Part shown: positions 16,388 through 24,996 of the stretch, piece by piece
How positions within the stretch are numbered: the stretch's first letter is position 1
Layout: every line of letters starts with the position of its first letter
Source: Streptomyces piniterrae
Lineage (GTDB): Bacteria > Actinomycetota > Actinomycetes > Streptomycetales > Streptomycetaceae
Length of the DNA stretch: 64,000 nt
Reading direction: 5' to 3'
Assembly (NCBI RefSeq): GCF_005048155.1
Contig: NZ_SUMB01000008.1
Location: forward strand, 354,819 to 418,818
Position numbers and translations under genes: made by a program
Notes under the pieces: model-generated
What the model was told of the DNA's origin: nothing
Database searches by the model: none
Seen by the model: only the letters and a program-made list of their open reading frames with translations

Positions 16388-17590
16388 CTACCAGGCGACG
16401 GGCAGGGCGTGCACCCCGTAGATCCCCATGTCGTGCCGGAAGGGGACGTCCTCGAAGGGGATGTCCAGGCGCAGGCCCGGCAGCCGGCGCAGCAGCGTCT
16501 CCACCGCGATCTGCAGCTCCACGCGGGCGAGCGGCTGGCCCAGGCACTGGTGGACGCCGAAGCCGAAGGCGACATGGCGCCGGGCGTCGCGGCCGACATC
16601 GAGGCTGTCGCCCCCAGGAAAGACGTCCTCGTCGCGGTTGGCCGTGTTCACCGTGCACAGCACGCCCTCGCCGGCGCGGATGGTGCGGCCGCCGACGGTG
16701 ACGTCCTCGGTGGCGATCCGGGGAACGCCGTTGTGGATGATCGTCAGATAGCGCAGCAGCTCCTCGACGGCACCCTTGACCAGGGAGGAGTCGTCACGCA
16801 GCCGGGCCAGCTGGTCGGGGTTGCGGAGCAGGGCGAGTACCGACAGGGCGGTCATGTTGGCGGTGGTCTCATGGCCGGCGATCAGCAACAGGCGGCCCAT
16901 GGCGGCGATTTCCGTGAAGTCGAGTTCGCCGCGGGCGACCAGTCGGCTGACGATGCCGTCGTCCGGGGCGCCCTGCTTGGACTCGGCGAGACGCGTCAGA
17001 TACTCCAGCAGCTCGTCCATCGACGTCCGCACCTCATCGCCGGTCGAGCGGAGGCTCAGCAACACCCGGCTGCGGTCCTGGAAGAACGCGTGATCCTCGT
17101 ACGGGACGCCGAGCAGCAGGCAGATCACCAGGGACGGCAGCGGCAGCGCGAATTCGGAGACCAGGTCGGCCGAGGTGCGGCCGTCGGTCATCCGATCCAG
17201 CAGATCGTCGGCCATCCGCTGCACCTCGGGGCGCATCGCCTCGACCTTCTTGACCATGAAGTCGGCGGTCAGCATGCGGCGCAGCCGGGCGTGGTCCGGG
17301 TCGTCCATGCGGATGAACGTCGGGTTCCGGCCCACGAGTTCGCGCAGCCCTTGGGTGAGGAACGGGAATCCCGGGCGGGTGGCGTCGGCGCTGAACCGCG
17401 GGTCGCCGAGCACCTCCCGTACGTCCTGGTGACGGGTGACCAGCCAGCACGAGGAGCCGTCCCACAGCGTCGCCCGGATGACCGGGTCCGTCTGTCGCGC
17501 CCGCTCGACACTTGGCGCCGGATCGAAGGGGCAGCCGCTCGCGCGGGCGGCCGGGACGGTGAGGGCGTCGAGTGATTCTGCGGTCGTCAT
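16388..17590 (-). CDS. Cytochrome P450, CYP105-like
   Basis: The 400-residue product has all P450 marks: I-helix AGHETT (238-243), ExxR in EELLR (277-280), and heme loop FGFGVHQCLG with the axial Cys at about 349. The stretch FIRMDDPDHARLRRMLTADF resembles CYP105 enzymes, which oxidise xenobiotics and macrolides. The start at 17590 is preceded by GGAAGGA. It is cotranscribed with a ferredoxin. A perfect palindrome lies about 130 bp upstream, and a MarR gene diverges beyond it. Confidence 0.94.
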   Translation of the reverse strand: MTTAESLDALTVPAARASGCPFDPAPSVERARQTDPVIRATLWDGSSCWLVTRHQDVREVLGDPRFSADATRPGFPFLTQGLRELVGRNPTFIRMDDPDHARLRRMLTADFMVKKVEAMRPEVQRMADDLLDRMTDGRTSADLVSEFALPLPSLVICLLLGVPYEDHAFFQDRSRVLLSLRSTGDEVRTSMDELLEYLTRLAESKQGAPDDGIVSRLVARGELDFTEIAAMGRLLLIAGHETTANMTALSVLALLRNPDQLARLRDDSSLVKGAVEELLRYLTIIHNGVPRIATEDVTVGGRTIRAGEGVLCTVNTANRDEDVFPGGDSLDVGRDARRHVAFGFGVHQCLGQPLARVELQIAVETLLRRLPGLRLDIPFEDVPFRHDMGIYGVHALPVAW

Positions 17591-17967
17591 GCGGCTGGTC
17601 CTTCCGCGGTCGGAGGCGGCGCTGACGCGGGACAAACGGCGCTGACGTGGGACTGACGGCGCTGACGTGTGGGGCTCCCCGGCCTTGCCAACTCCTGGGC
17701 TGGTGAACGGACTTGCGCTAGTTACCTAACTTAGGTAACTAAGTTGTCGGTACGCTAACCCACCCCGAGCCGACGGCGAAAGGGGACATCACGGCCCGCA
17801 CGAGGTTGGCCGAATCCCGCCCGATGTCTCCTACGGAGCGCCACGAGAGGCAACGGAACGGGGCCGGGACGGGGGCGGGGCGGGGTCGGAGCGGGGTCGG
17901 GGCGCCGGCGGATCAGTGCAGGTGCGAGACCTGAGCGGGGTGTTCCCACGGCGGCTAAAGTGCCTCC
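17591..17967. other. 377-bp divergent intergenic region
   Basis: This control region between the P450 and MarR genes contains overlapping palindromes at 17720-17745. The remainder is GC-rich with no supported gene. Confidence 0.6.
17720..17745. promoter_or_regulatory. Overlapping palindromic operators (probable MarR sites)
   Basis: Arms AGTTACCTAA (17720-17729) and TTAGGTAACT (17731-17740) form a perfect palindrome around one C. A second one, AACTTAG / CTAAGTT, overlaps it at 17728-17745. Such AT-rich TTACCTAA/TTAGGTAA sites are typical of MarR-family operators. The site lies between the P450-ferredoxin operon and the divergent MarR gene, so it likely represses one or both. Confidence 0.7.
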
Positions 17968-18447
17968 ATGCCGGACCCCGCAAGAGACCAGGACCCCATC
18001 GTCGCGCTGCAGGAAGTGCTGGCCACGCTGTCCTATCTGCTCACCCGTTCCCAGGAGCACGAACGGAAGGCGGCGCGGGCCGGCGTCAAGGCGGGGCGCT
18101 CCGACCTGTGGCTACTGATGGCTCTGGACAGCAACGGAGGCGTCAGCAGGGTCGGTGATCTGGCGGCCCTGCTCATGGTGGAGCCGCCTCATGTCACGCG
18201 CCAGATCGGCCGGTTGGAATCCCAGGATCTGGTCGAACGGACCCCGGACTCCCTGGACCGCAGGGCCCGCAAGGTCGCGATCACCGCACACGGCAAGGCC
18301 GTCCTCGAACGCCTCCAACAAGCCAGCCAGGCCACCCTCCAACAGGCCCTGGACGGCATCGACAGCGCCGATGTCGCCACCACCGTCGCCGTACTCAACC
18401 ACCTGGTGAACGCCGCCCGGCGGCGGGACGCGGAGGGGGCGTCTTAG
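17968..18447 (+). CDS. MarR-family transcriptional regulator
   Basis: The 159-residue product has a winged helix: GRSDLWLLMALDSNGGVSRV, recognition helix EPPHVTRQIGRLESQDLVER, and wing TPDSLDRRARKVAITAHG. It lies divergent to the P450-ferredoxin operon across a region with a perfect palindrome, so it is the likely controller. A perfect 20-bp tandem duplication (18444-18483) begins at its stop codon and copies the gene's last bases. Confidence 0.9.
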   Translation: MPDPARDQDPIVALQEVLATLSYLLTRSQEHERKAARAGVKAGRSDLWLLMALDSNGGVSRVGDLAALLMVEPPHVTRQIGRLESQDLVERTPDSLDRRARKVAITAHGKAVLERLQQASQATLQQALDGIDSADVATTVAVLNHLVNAARRRDAEGAS

Positions 18448-18483
18448 CGGGGGGCGGTGCCGGTTAGCGGGGGGCGGTGCCGG
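18444..18483. repeat. Perfect 20-bp tandem duplication
   Basis: The unit TTAGCGGGGGGCGGTGCCGG occurs at 18444-18463 and again at 18464-18483. The first copy contains the MarR stop codon. Confidence 0.9.
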
Positions 18484-18548
18484 CCACCACATGGGCGTAG
18501 TCCCTTCCCCGGCCGTCGCCCGCCCGCCTCGTCCGCTGCTGGATTCCG

Positions 18549-19697
18549 CTACTGGATTTCGATCTGGCCGCTGCTCGGCTTCTTCGCGGTCTCGCCGTTC
18601 TTGTCCGCGGGGCTGTCCGGGGCGCCCAGGTTGCGGCGGACCGAGTCCAGGATGGTCAGGCCCTGGCCGACCAGACCGGCGGCGATCTCGCCGAGGCCGT
18701 CGGTGCCGTTGAGGACGTTGACGTTGGCGTTGGCCAGGCCGGCCGACGCCTCCTTGACGATCTGCGGGAGCTGGTCGATGAGCATGCGGTCCAGCGCCAC
18801 CCGGTCGTACGAGGCGGCGGCCTCGGCCTGGATCTTCATCCGCTCGGCATCGGCCATCGCCAGCAGCCGGATGCGCTCGGCCTCCGCCTCGGCCGGCTTG
18901 ACGACCTCGGCCACCAGCTCCTGCTGGCGGAGCTTGGCGGCGCGCTCGGCCAGTTCGGTCTGGGCGGCGAGCACTTCCTGCTGTGCGTGCGCCTGCGCGA
19001 GCGGGCCGGCCTGGGCGGAGCGCGCCTGGGCGCGGTCGACCTCGGCGGCGTACTCGGCCTGGACCACGGCCGTCTGCCGGTTGTACTCGGCCTGGTTACG
19101 CGCGGCCTCCTGCTGCGCCTCGACCGCGGCCTGGGTGGCCTTGGCCTGGGCGATCTGCGCCTGCCGCTGGATGGCCGCCTTGTGCGGGGCGGACATCGCC
19201 TCGATGTAGCCGGTGTCGCCGTCGTCGATCGACTGGATCTGGAGCGAGTCGACGATCAGGCCGATCTTCGCCATCTCGGTCTTGGACGTCTCCAGGACCT
19301 CGGTGGCCAGCTTCTGCCGCTCCGTGACGATTTCCTCGACCGTCATCGAACCGATGATGGACCGCAGATGACCAGCGAAGATCCGGCCGGTCAGCACCGA
19401 CATCTGGTCCTGGTCGGACAGGAACCGCTGGCCGGCGTTGACGACGCTCTCGGTGTCGTTGCCGACCTTGAACGCGATCACGGCACGGACCGTCAGTGCG
19501 ATGCCCTGCTTGGTCACACAGGTCTCGGCGACCTCGGACTCACACATCGCCAGGGTGAGAAAGCGGACCTTGCGGAAGACCGGCAGCACGAACTTGCCGT
19601 GCCCGGTCACCACGCGGAATGGCGCGCCCCCCTGATGCCGCCTGCCTCCCGAGATCAGCATGGCCTCATCGGGGGCAGGAACGCGGTAACCGAACAT
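18549..19697 (-). CDS. SPFH/band 7 protein, flotillin-like
   Basis: The 382-residue product has an SPFH domain in its first half (FGYRVPAPDEAMLISGG, VTKQGIALTVRAVIAFKVG, SVLTGRIFAGHLRSIIGSMT). A long Ala/Glu/Gln-rich coiled coil (about 185-300) and a disordered tail follow. Flotillins organise membrane microdomains. Unlike typical flotillins there is no N-terminal membrane hairpin, so attachment is peripheral. The start is at 19697 with GAGGAG upstream. It is preceded by a small NfeD-like gene 11 bp away, the usual pairing. Confidence 0.88.
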   Translation of the reverse strand: MFGYRVPAPDEAMLISGGRRHQGGAPFRVVTGHGKFVLPVFRKVRFLTLAMCESEVAETCVTKQGIALTVRAVIAFKVGNDTESVVNAGQRFLSDQDQMSVLTGRIFAGHLRSIIGSMTVEEIVTERQKLATEVLETSKTEMAKIGLIVDSLQIQSIDDGDTGYIEAMSAPHKAAIQRQAQIAQAKATQAAVEAQQEAARNQAEYNRQTAVVQAEYAAEVDRAQARSAQAGPLAQAHAQQEVLAAQTELAERAAKLRQQELVAEVVKPAEAEAERIRLLAMADAERMKIQAEAAASYDRVALDRMLIDQLPQIVKEASAGLANANVNVLNGTDGLGEIAAGLVGQGLTILDSVRRNLGAPDSPADKNGETAKKPSSGQIEIQ

Positions 19698-19708
19698 TCT
19701 TCGTCTCC

Positions 19709-19960
19709 TCAACCGGCGTCGCCGGCGGCGCCGGTCAACGCGTCCAACGGATCAGTCCACTCGATCACATCGACCTGGCGGCTGCCACGGGATTCGATCA
19801 CGAGCACTGTCGCCCCCACCGGAAGGGGCTCCGCGGACCAGGCGAGAAAGGTCTCCGACCCGCCCCTGATCCGCACCAGAACCTCACCGGGACCGGCCGT
19901 CCCTCGAGTGCCGATCAGCAGCCTTCCGGTGCAGCCGATCACGGCCTCGTCCTGCGCCAT
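19709..19960 (-). CDS. NfeD-like OB-fold protein
   Basis: The 83-residue product starts MAQDEAVIGCTGRLLIGTRG and reads VLVRIRGGSETFLAWSAEPL and GATVLVIESRGSRQVDVIEW, a small beta-barrel pattern like the soluble C-terminal domain of NfeD. It is the first gene of a two-gene set with the flotillin-like protein. NfeD proteins partner with SPFH proteins in membrane organisation; no membrane helix is present here. Confidence 0.72.
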   Translation of the reverse strand: MAQDEAVIGCTGRLLIGTRGTAGPGEVLVRIRGGSETFLAWSAEPLPVGATVLVIESRGSRQVDVIEWTDPLDALTGAAGDAG

Positions 19961-20090
19961 CGGCGCCTGCCTTCCCCGTTACGTACCTGGAAATCCGACC
20001 TTAGCGTCACGGCGACGGGCGGCCCATCCTCCGGTGCCGACGAGCCGCGAACGGTTGCTCCAGGAGCTACTTCAGGAGTCGTTTCGGGAG

Positions 20091-20744
20091 TTACTTCAGG
20101 GCTTCGAGGGCTTCGAGGGCGGTGAGGATGTCGGTCGGTTCGGCGCGCGCTGTGTAGTCGGTGTCGACGAACGCCCAGCGGATGGTGCCGTCGCGGTCGA
20201 TGACGTAGGTGGCCGGGACGGGCAGGGTGCGCGAGTGGCCGCCGTTGACCCGCTGGAGGTCGAAGCCGAAGGAGTCGTAGACGGTGGCCAGGTCGTCGGG
20301 GAGGTCGAAGGCGAGGCCGTACTGCTTGGCGGTGTCGGAGCCGAGGTCGCTGAGGACGTCGAAGGCGAGGGCGTGCTTCTCGGCGAGGGAGAGCGACTCG
20401 TCGGGTATCTGGGGGGAGACGGCGATCAAACGCGCCCCGCGGGCGGTGATTTCGGCGTGGTGCTGCTGGAGGGCGCGGAGCGCCAGGTTGCAGTACGGGC
20501 ACCAGGCGCCGCGGTAGAAGGTGAGGACGACGGGGCCGTCTTTCAGCAGGGCGTCCAGGGTCACGGTCCGGCCGGTCGCGGTGGGCAGGCTGAACGAGGG
20601 TGCCGTGGCGCCGACTTGCAGTGCACGCTCGGCCTGGCCGGACGCGGCGAGGTCGTGTCCGGCGCGCTCCATGACCGTGCGGGCGGCGGCCGGGAGCTGA
20701 AGGTAGTGGGCGCGGAGCGCGGCCAGTTCGTCGTTGAGGCTCAT
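20091..20744 (-). CDS. Peroxiredoxin-like AhpC/TSA family protein
   Basis: The 217-residue product has a thioredoxin fold. VGATAPSFSLPTATGRTVTL is followed by FYRGAWCPYCNLALRAL, which carries the peroxidatic Cys within a CPYC motif, and VPATYVIDRDGTIRWAFVD. The CxxC arrangement marks the peroxiredoxin-like subgroup that reduces peroxides or acts as a disulfide reductase. It overlaps the upstream TetR gene by 4 bp, so both are one transcript. Confidence 0.9.
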   Translation of the reverse strand: MSLNDELAALRAHYLQLPAAARTVMERAGHDLAASGQAERALQVGATAPSFSLPTATGRTVTLDALLKDGPVVLTFYRGAWCPYCNLALRALQQHHAEITARGARLIAVSPQIPDESLSLAEKHALAFDVLSDLGSDTAKQYGLAFDLPDDLATVYDSFGFDLQRVNGGHSRTLPVPATYVIDRDGTIRWAFVDTDYTARAEPTDILTALEALEALK

Positions 20745-21364
20745 GTCGGTGATTCCTCCTGTGGTGTGGCCCGATGGCGGGCGCGCAGAGGTGCGAGGGC
20801 CGCGGACACGGTGGCGGTCAGCGTTTCGGCCTCGGCACCGGCGCGGGAGCGGAGATTGACTCCGTACGCGAGCGTCGCCAGCACCGCCGCGGCGGTGTCC
20901 AGATCGACGGAAGGGCGGAGTTGCCCGAGGTGGGAGGCGGTGGCGAGCGCGGCACGCAGGGCCGACTCAAGCGTCCGGTGGTGCTCGTCAAGGAGTGTGC
21001 GGATGGTGGGATCGGAGCATTCCGGGCCGGCGTGGGCGTTGGTGACCATGCAGCCCCAGCCGGCGATCTCGCCATGGCAGCGGATATGGATCAGCCCGGC
21101 GAAGAACTCCTCTATGGAGGTCAGGCCCGAGGGCGCCGCGGACAGCTGGGCAAAGGCGGGTGTGGAGTGCTGCTCGATGTAGCGGCTCAGGGCCGCGGCG
21201 TAGAGGCCGTCCTTGTTGCCGAAGGTCGCGTAGAGGCTGGAGCGGCTCACACCGGTCGCGGTCACCAGGGCCTGTATTCCGGTGGTGGGCATGCCCTGGC
21301 GCCAGAAGACACGGACCACGTCGTCGAGTACGACGTCGGGGTTGAAGTGCTTGATGTCCGGCAT
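20741..21364 (-). CDS. TetR-family regulator of the peroxiredoxin operon
   Basis: The 207-residue product has a TetR DNA-binding domain: VVRVFWRQGMPTTGIQALVT, then ATGVSRSSLYATFGNKDGLY. The AcrR/YxaF-like C-terminal part contains LIHIRCHGEIAGWGCMVTNA with several Cys, which could make it redox-sensitive (inference). Its own promoter region contains a 14-bp-arm inverted repeat (21423-21456), the probable autoregulatory operator. The peroxiredoxin gene overlaps its 3' end. Confidence 0.9.
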   Translation of the reverse strand: MPDIKHFNPDVVLDDVVRVFWRQGMPTTGIQALVTATGVSRSSLYATFGNKDGLYAAALSRYIEQHSTPAFAQLSAAPSGLTSIEEFFAGLIHIRCHGEIAGWGCMVTNAHAGPECSDPTIRTLLDEHHRTLESALRAALATASHLGQLRPSVDLDTAAAVLATLAYGVNLRSRAGAEAETLTATVSAALAPLRARHRATPQEESPT

Positions 21365-21422
21365 GGCCTGCTCGCTTCCTCGTCGGTCGGGTGGGCGTGC
21401 CGGCCCGACCCCTGACCGCCCC

Positions 21423-21456
21423 CCCCTATCTCGGAACGGTCATTCCAAGATAGGGG
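21423..21456. promoter_or_regulatory. Inverted repeat, probable TetR operator
   Basis: Arms CCCCTATCTCGGAA and TTCCAAGATAGGGG match at 13 of 14 positions around a 6-bp spacer CGGTCA. The site lies 59 bp upstream of the TetR-peroxiredoxin operon and 43 bp past the MFS gene stop. The core GGAACGGTCATTCC is a common TetR/AcrR operator form. Confidence 0.7.
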
Positions 21457-21498
21457 AATGGTGCGCTGATGACAAGGGCTCAGGTCCGACCCACGTCG

Positions 21499-22977
21499 CT
21501 AATTGCGGCTTGTGGAGGCGGTGTTGGGGAGGAGCGGCAGCAGGGCGGAGACCGTCACGGCCAGCGCGACGTTGAAGGCGACGGCGATCGTCAGCGCATG
21601 CCCGTACGCTCCGGTGTCGTGGTGTGCCGCACCGCCCAGGGCGTTGTAGTAGAGGACGCCGACGACGGCCACGCCGACCGCGCCGCCGACCTGCTGCCCG
21701 GTGGAGAGCACCCCGGACGCCATCCCCACCTCCTTCGGCCCGACGTTGGCGAGCACGGCGTTCAGCAGCGGGGTCACCAGCAGACCATTGCCGGCGCCGA
21801 CCAGGACCAGGGGCGGCGCGAGCGACCAGGCCGTCAGCGAGGAGCCGGCGCCGACGGCCAGGGCGATGGTGGCGAGGAAGCCCGTACCGCTGATCAGGCT
21901 GCCGAGTCGCAGCACGCGGCGCCCGTACCGGGTGAGCCGGCCGGCGACGAGACTGGCGGCGAAGAAGGCGACGGCGAGCGGGGTGTAGACCAGCCCGGCG
22001 CCGAGCGCGTCCATCCCCAGGCCGTTCTGCAGGGTCAGCGACAGGATGAGGAAGAAGGAGTTGATGCCGGCGTAGGTGAGGACGACGAGGGTCATGCCGA
22101 CGGCGAACGGGCGTGCGCGCAGAAGCGCCAGATGGACGAGCGGGGCGCCGCCGGACGCGGCCACCCGCCGTTCCACCAGCCCGAACGCCGCGAAGGCGAG
22201 CGCGCTGCCGGCCAGGCTGAGCCAGGTCCACGGCGGCCAGCCGTACGAGCGGCCCTCGACCAGCGGCACGACGAGCAGGAAGAGGGCGACGGTCAGTACG
22301 GCGGCACCCGGCAGATCGAGCCGTCTGGCCTCCGGCGCCCGTGACTCGGGCACGAACAGGACGGCGAGCAGCAGCGTGATCATGCCGACGGGGACATTGA
22401 CCCAGAAGACCGGGCGCCAGGAGGAGCCGAACAGGTCGGCGGAGATCAGTACGCCGCCGAGCAACTGGCCCATGATGGTGGCCATTCCGATGACCGCACC
22501 GAGCGCCCCGAACGCCCTGGGCCGCTTGGCCGCCGGGACCAGCACCTGGATCATCGCGAAGACCTGCGGGAACATCGCGGCCGCACTCAGTCCCTGGGCC
22601 AGCCGCGCGGCGATCAGGCCGCCGGGGCCCGGAGCGAGCGCACAGGCCACGGAGGAGAGCGTGAAGAGGCCCATTCCGGCCAGGAACAGCCGTCGGCGGC
22701 CGAAGCGGTCACCGAGCCGGGCGCCGGTGATCAGGGCGATCGCGTAGGTGAGTTGGTAGCCGGCCAGGATGAGCTGGATATCGGCGTCGGAGGCGCGCAG
22801 GTCCGCCTGGATGGCGGGAGCGGCGACGAGCACGATGAAGGTGTCGAGGACGGCCATGAAGGCGCCGATGAGGACGATGGCCAGGGGCGGCCAGGGGGAG
22901 GGGCCCCTCGATGGTCGGGGTCGGGGGCCGGCCGGTGTCCGTGTCTGTGTCTGTGAGTTGGTCTCGGGCTGGGGCAT
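21499..22977 (-). CDS. MFS drug transporter, DHA2 (14-helix) family
   Basis: The 492-residue product is a 14-helix major facilitator. Motif A appears as LITGARLGDRFGRRRLFLAG, and motif C-like AGNGLLVTPLLNAVLANVGP lies in the second half. It exports small toxic compounds in exchange for protons. The N-terminus (residues 1-30) is a Thr/Pro-rich cytoplasmic extension. It is divergent from an MmyB-type regulator, which is the likely controller. Confidence 0.92.
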   Translation of the reverse strand: MPQPETNSQTQTRTPAGPRPRPSRGPSPWPPLAIVLIGAFMAVLDTFIVLVAAPAIQADLRASDADIQLILAGYQLTYAIALITGARLGDRFGRRRLFLAGMGLFTLSSVACALAPGPGGLIAARLAQGLSAAAMFPQVFAMIQVLVPAAKRPRAFGALGAVIGMATIMGQLLGGVLISADLFGSSWRPVFWVNVPVGMITLLLAVLFVPESRAPEARRLDLPGAAVLTVALFLLVVPLVEGRSYGWPPWTWLSLAGSALAFAAFGLVERRVAASGGAPLVHLALLRARPFAVGMTLVVLTYAGINSFFLILSLTLQNGLGMDALGAGLVYTPLAVAFFAASLVAGRLTRYGRRVLRLGSLISGTGFLATIALAVGAGSSLTAWSLAPPLVLVGAGNGLLVTPLLNAVLANVGPKEVGMASGVLSTGQQVGGAVGVAVVGVLYYNALGGAAHHDTGAYGHALTIAVAFNVALAVTVSALLPLLPNTASTSRN

Positions 22978-23124
22978 GTCGCAAGGCTCGGTCAGCCCGT
23001 AACGGAGATACAGAGGCCGATTATGCTGGTGTTCCAGCTACCCCCATATTGCTGTCAGGCGCCCGAACACCGGCCGCAGGTACGGTGCACATACGGGCGC
23101 GGTGGCACATACGGGGCGGTTGCG

Positions 23125-24099
23125 ATGGCTGAATCTGACTACGACTCTGACTACGACTCGGACGCTCAACCTGGCTCCGACCAGGGGCGACGGCGGGCGC
23201 TCGCGGAGTTCCTGCGGTCCCGTCGGGAGCGGATCACGCCGAGTGACGCGGGCATCCCCGCCGGGCCCCGGCGCCGTACCCCCGGCCTGCGGCGCGAGGA
23301 GGTCGCCCAGCTCTCCGGTGTCAGTGTGACCTGGTACACCTGGTTGGAGCAGGCACGGGACATCACCGTCAGCCGGCAGGTCCTCACGAGCCTGGCGCGC
23401 GCCCTGATGCTGACCTCCGTCGAACGCCGTCATCTGTTCGCGCTGGCCGGCGAACGGCCGCCGGAGCAGCCCGCGGGGCGGGGCCCGGGGCTCGCGCTGC
23501 AACGGCTGGTCGACGCGCTCGAACCGCACCCCGCCTACCTCCTGGACGCCAACTGGGATTTGGTGGGCTGGAACCGTGCCGAGGCGGGCCTGATCGGCGA
23601 CCCGGCGGAGCTGGCACCGTCCGAACGCAACCTGATCTGGCTGGTGTTCATGGATCCTGCGATGCGTACGCTGCTGGCGGACTGGCCAGGGCAGGCCCGG
23701 AACCTGCTGGCGCAGTTCCGGGCGGACGCGCGGGACCGCGTTGGCGAGCCGCGCTTCGAACGGCTCACGGGCGGGCTACGGCAGGCGAGCCCGGAGTTCG
23801 CCGCATGGTGGGACGCGCACGACATCGCGGAACTCAACAGCAGCCGCCGGGAGTTCGCGCATCCCCGGGTCGGGCTGCTCACCTTCGACTACGCGAAGCT
23901 GGCGGCCCTGGACGCGCCGGGCATCAAGTTGTTCGCCTGTATGCCGGCGGACGACGAAACGGCGCGAAAGCTGCCCGCGTTGCGGGAGTGCGCGACGGAG
24001 GCGGCTGCGGCGGCGCGTACAGGTGCGCCTACGGATGCGCCAGCCTCTCCCTCTCCCTCTCCCTCTCCCTTCACCGCCGTCGCCTTGAAGAACGTGTAG
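23125..24099 (+). CDS. XRE regulator with MmyB-like ligand-binding domain
   Basis: The 324-residue product has an N-terminal helix-turn-helix (LAEFLRSRRERITPSDAGIP, then LRREEVAQLSGVSVTWYTWL) and a C-terminal MmyB-like domain (LLDANWDLVGWNRAEAGLIG, LIWLVFMDPAMRTLLADW). In this family the second domain binds lipophilic ligands and the regulator often controls an adjacent transporter or dehydrogenase. Two direct copies of CACATACGGG (23088, 23106) lie just upstream of the ATG. The gene ends in SPSPSPSP encoded by a TCTCCC microsatellite shared with the opposite gene. Confidence 0.88.
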   Translation: MAESDYDSDYDSDAQPGSDQGRRRALAEFLRSRRERITPSDAGIPAGPRRRTPGLRREEVAQLSGVSVTWYTWLEQARDITVSRQVLTSLARALMLTSVERRHLFALAGERPPEQPAGRGPGLALQRLVDALEPHPAYLLDANWDLVGWNRAEAGLIGDPAELAPSERNLIWLVFMDPAMRTLLADWPGQARNLLAQFRADARDRVGEPRFERLTGGLRQASPEFAAWWDAHDIAELNSSRREFAHPRVGLLTFDYAKLAALDAPGIKLFACMPADDETARKLPALRECATEAAAAARTGAPTDAPASPSPSPSPFTAVALKNV

Positions 24100-24968
24100 T
24101 GGAAGCTGCCGCCGTCCTCGGCTGATCGCCGCAGATCCGCGATCCCCCGGTCCCAGTCGGCCTCCGTGGTGAGCCCGGCGCGCAGCGCGTCCGCCCGGAC
24201 CGCTTCGATCATGGCGATGAACGTCTTGCGGGTGAAACCGTCGACCAACGCGGGCCGGGTCCCGTCGGCGTAGACGGTACGCGGCCGTACCGCCACCTCG
24301 TCGAACCCCGCACCGGCCAGCAGTGGCTGCAACTCCCGCCCGATCAGCGCGTTCCCGCCGGCGGCGGACTGCAACCTGATCTGGTGCCCGATCACCGCGC
24401 GGGCGTCGGGGCTGTCGGGGTGGAACAGCGTCGACCCGTGATCCCCCTCGATCACGGTGAGCGTGCCGCCGGGCCGCAGCACGCGCCGCAGCTCGGCCAG
24501 TGCCCGCTCGACGTCGTCCAGGTGCTCCAGTACGAAGCAGGCGAATACATGGTCGTACGCCGCGTCGGCGAACGGCAGGCCGTACAGGTCGGCGCGGCGC
24601 CACTCCACCTGTGCGTCCGGGGCCTGCGCGGCCACGTACGCGCGGGCCTGCGCGAGCGACTCGGCGGATCGGTCGACGGCGACGATGCGGGCGCCCGGAC
24701 TGGCCTTGACCAGGTGCACGGTCTGCGCGCCGACGCCACAGCCGATCTCCAGCACCCGGCTGCCGGCGGGGTACGCAGTGCCGGCGTGCAGCAGCGCCGC
24801 GAGGGTGTCCGCCTGATCGCCCAACCGGCGCGCCTCATGGTCCGAGTAGCCGTGGACGTAGGCGGTGCTCGCCGCCGACTCGCGAATCCCTGCCGACTCG
24901 CCGACCTCCGCCGACTCGCGGAGCCCTGCCAACTCCCCGCCCGCCGCCGCCTTGTTTGTGTCATCCAT
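23889..24968 (-). CDS. SAM-dependent methyltransferase with run-on C-terminus
   Basis: The class I methyltransferase shows motif I VLEIGCGVGAQTVHL (SAM binding), then IVAVDRSAESLAQARAY, FADAAYDHVFACFVLEHL and LRRVLRPGGTLTVIEGDHG. The substrate is unknown. Folded sequence seems to end near FHYTFFKATAVK (about 24085). After that come a GEGEGEG repeat and about 55 residues read antisense through the end of the XRE gene, 211 bp of overlap. The tail is probably an accidental extension after loss of the original stop. The start is ATG at 24968. Confidence 0.85.
   Translation of the reverse strand: MDDTNKAAAGGELAGLRESAEVGESAGIRESAASTAYVHGYSDHEARRLGDQADTLAALLHAGTAYPAGSRVLEIGCGVGAQTVHLVKASPGARIVAVDRSAESLAQARAYVAAQAPDAQVEWRRADLYGLPFADAAYDHVFACFVLEHLDDVERALAELRRVLRPGGTLTVIEGDHGSTLFHPDSPDARAVIGHQIRLQSAAGGNALIGRELQPLLAGAGFDEVAVRPRTVYADGTRPALVDGFTRKTFIAMIEAVRADALRAGLTTEADWDRGIADLRRSAEDGGSFHYTFFKATAVKGEGEGEGEAGASVGAPVRAAAAASVAHSRNAGSFRAVSSSAGIQANNLMPGASRAASFA
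24046..24069. repeat. Hexanucleotide microsatellite (TCTCCC)4
   Basis: Four perfect TCTCCC units encode Ser-Pro repeats in the XRE gene on the plus strand and Glu-Gly repeats in the methyltransferase tail on the minus strand. Confidence 0.95.
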
Positions 24969-24996
24969 GAGTTCAGGGTGTCGCCACAATGGTCCG

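Noticed and set aside
18444..18483. 20-bp tandem duplication as a mobile-element footprint
   Set aside because: No insertion element or flanking inverted repeat is present; replication slippage explains it.
19709..21182. Part of a long plus-strand frame starting near 18987
   Set aside because: It is the antisense shadow of flotillin, NfeD-like, peroxiredoxin and TetR genes, a common effect of high GC.
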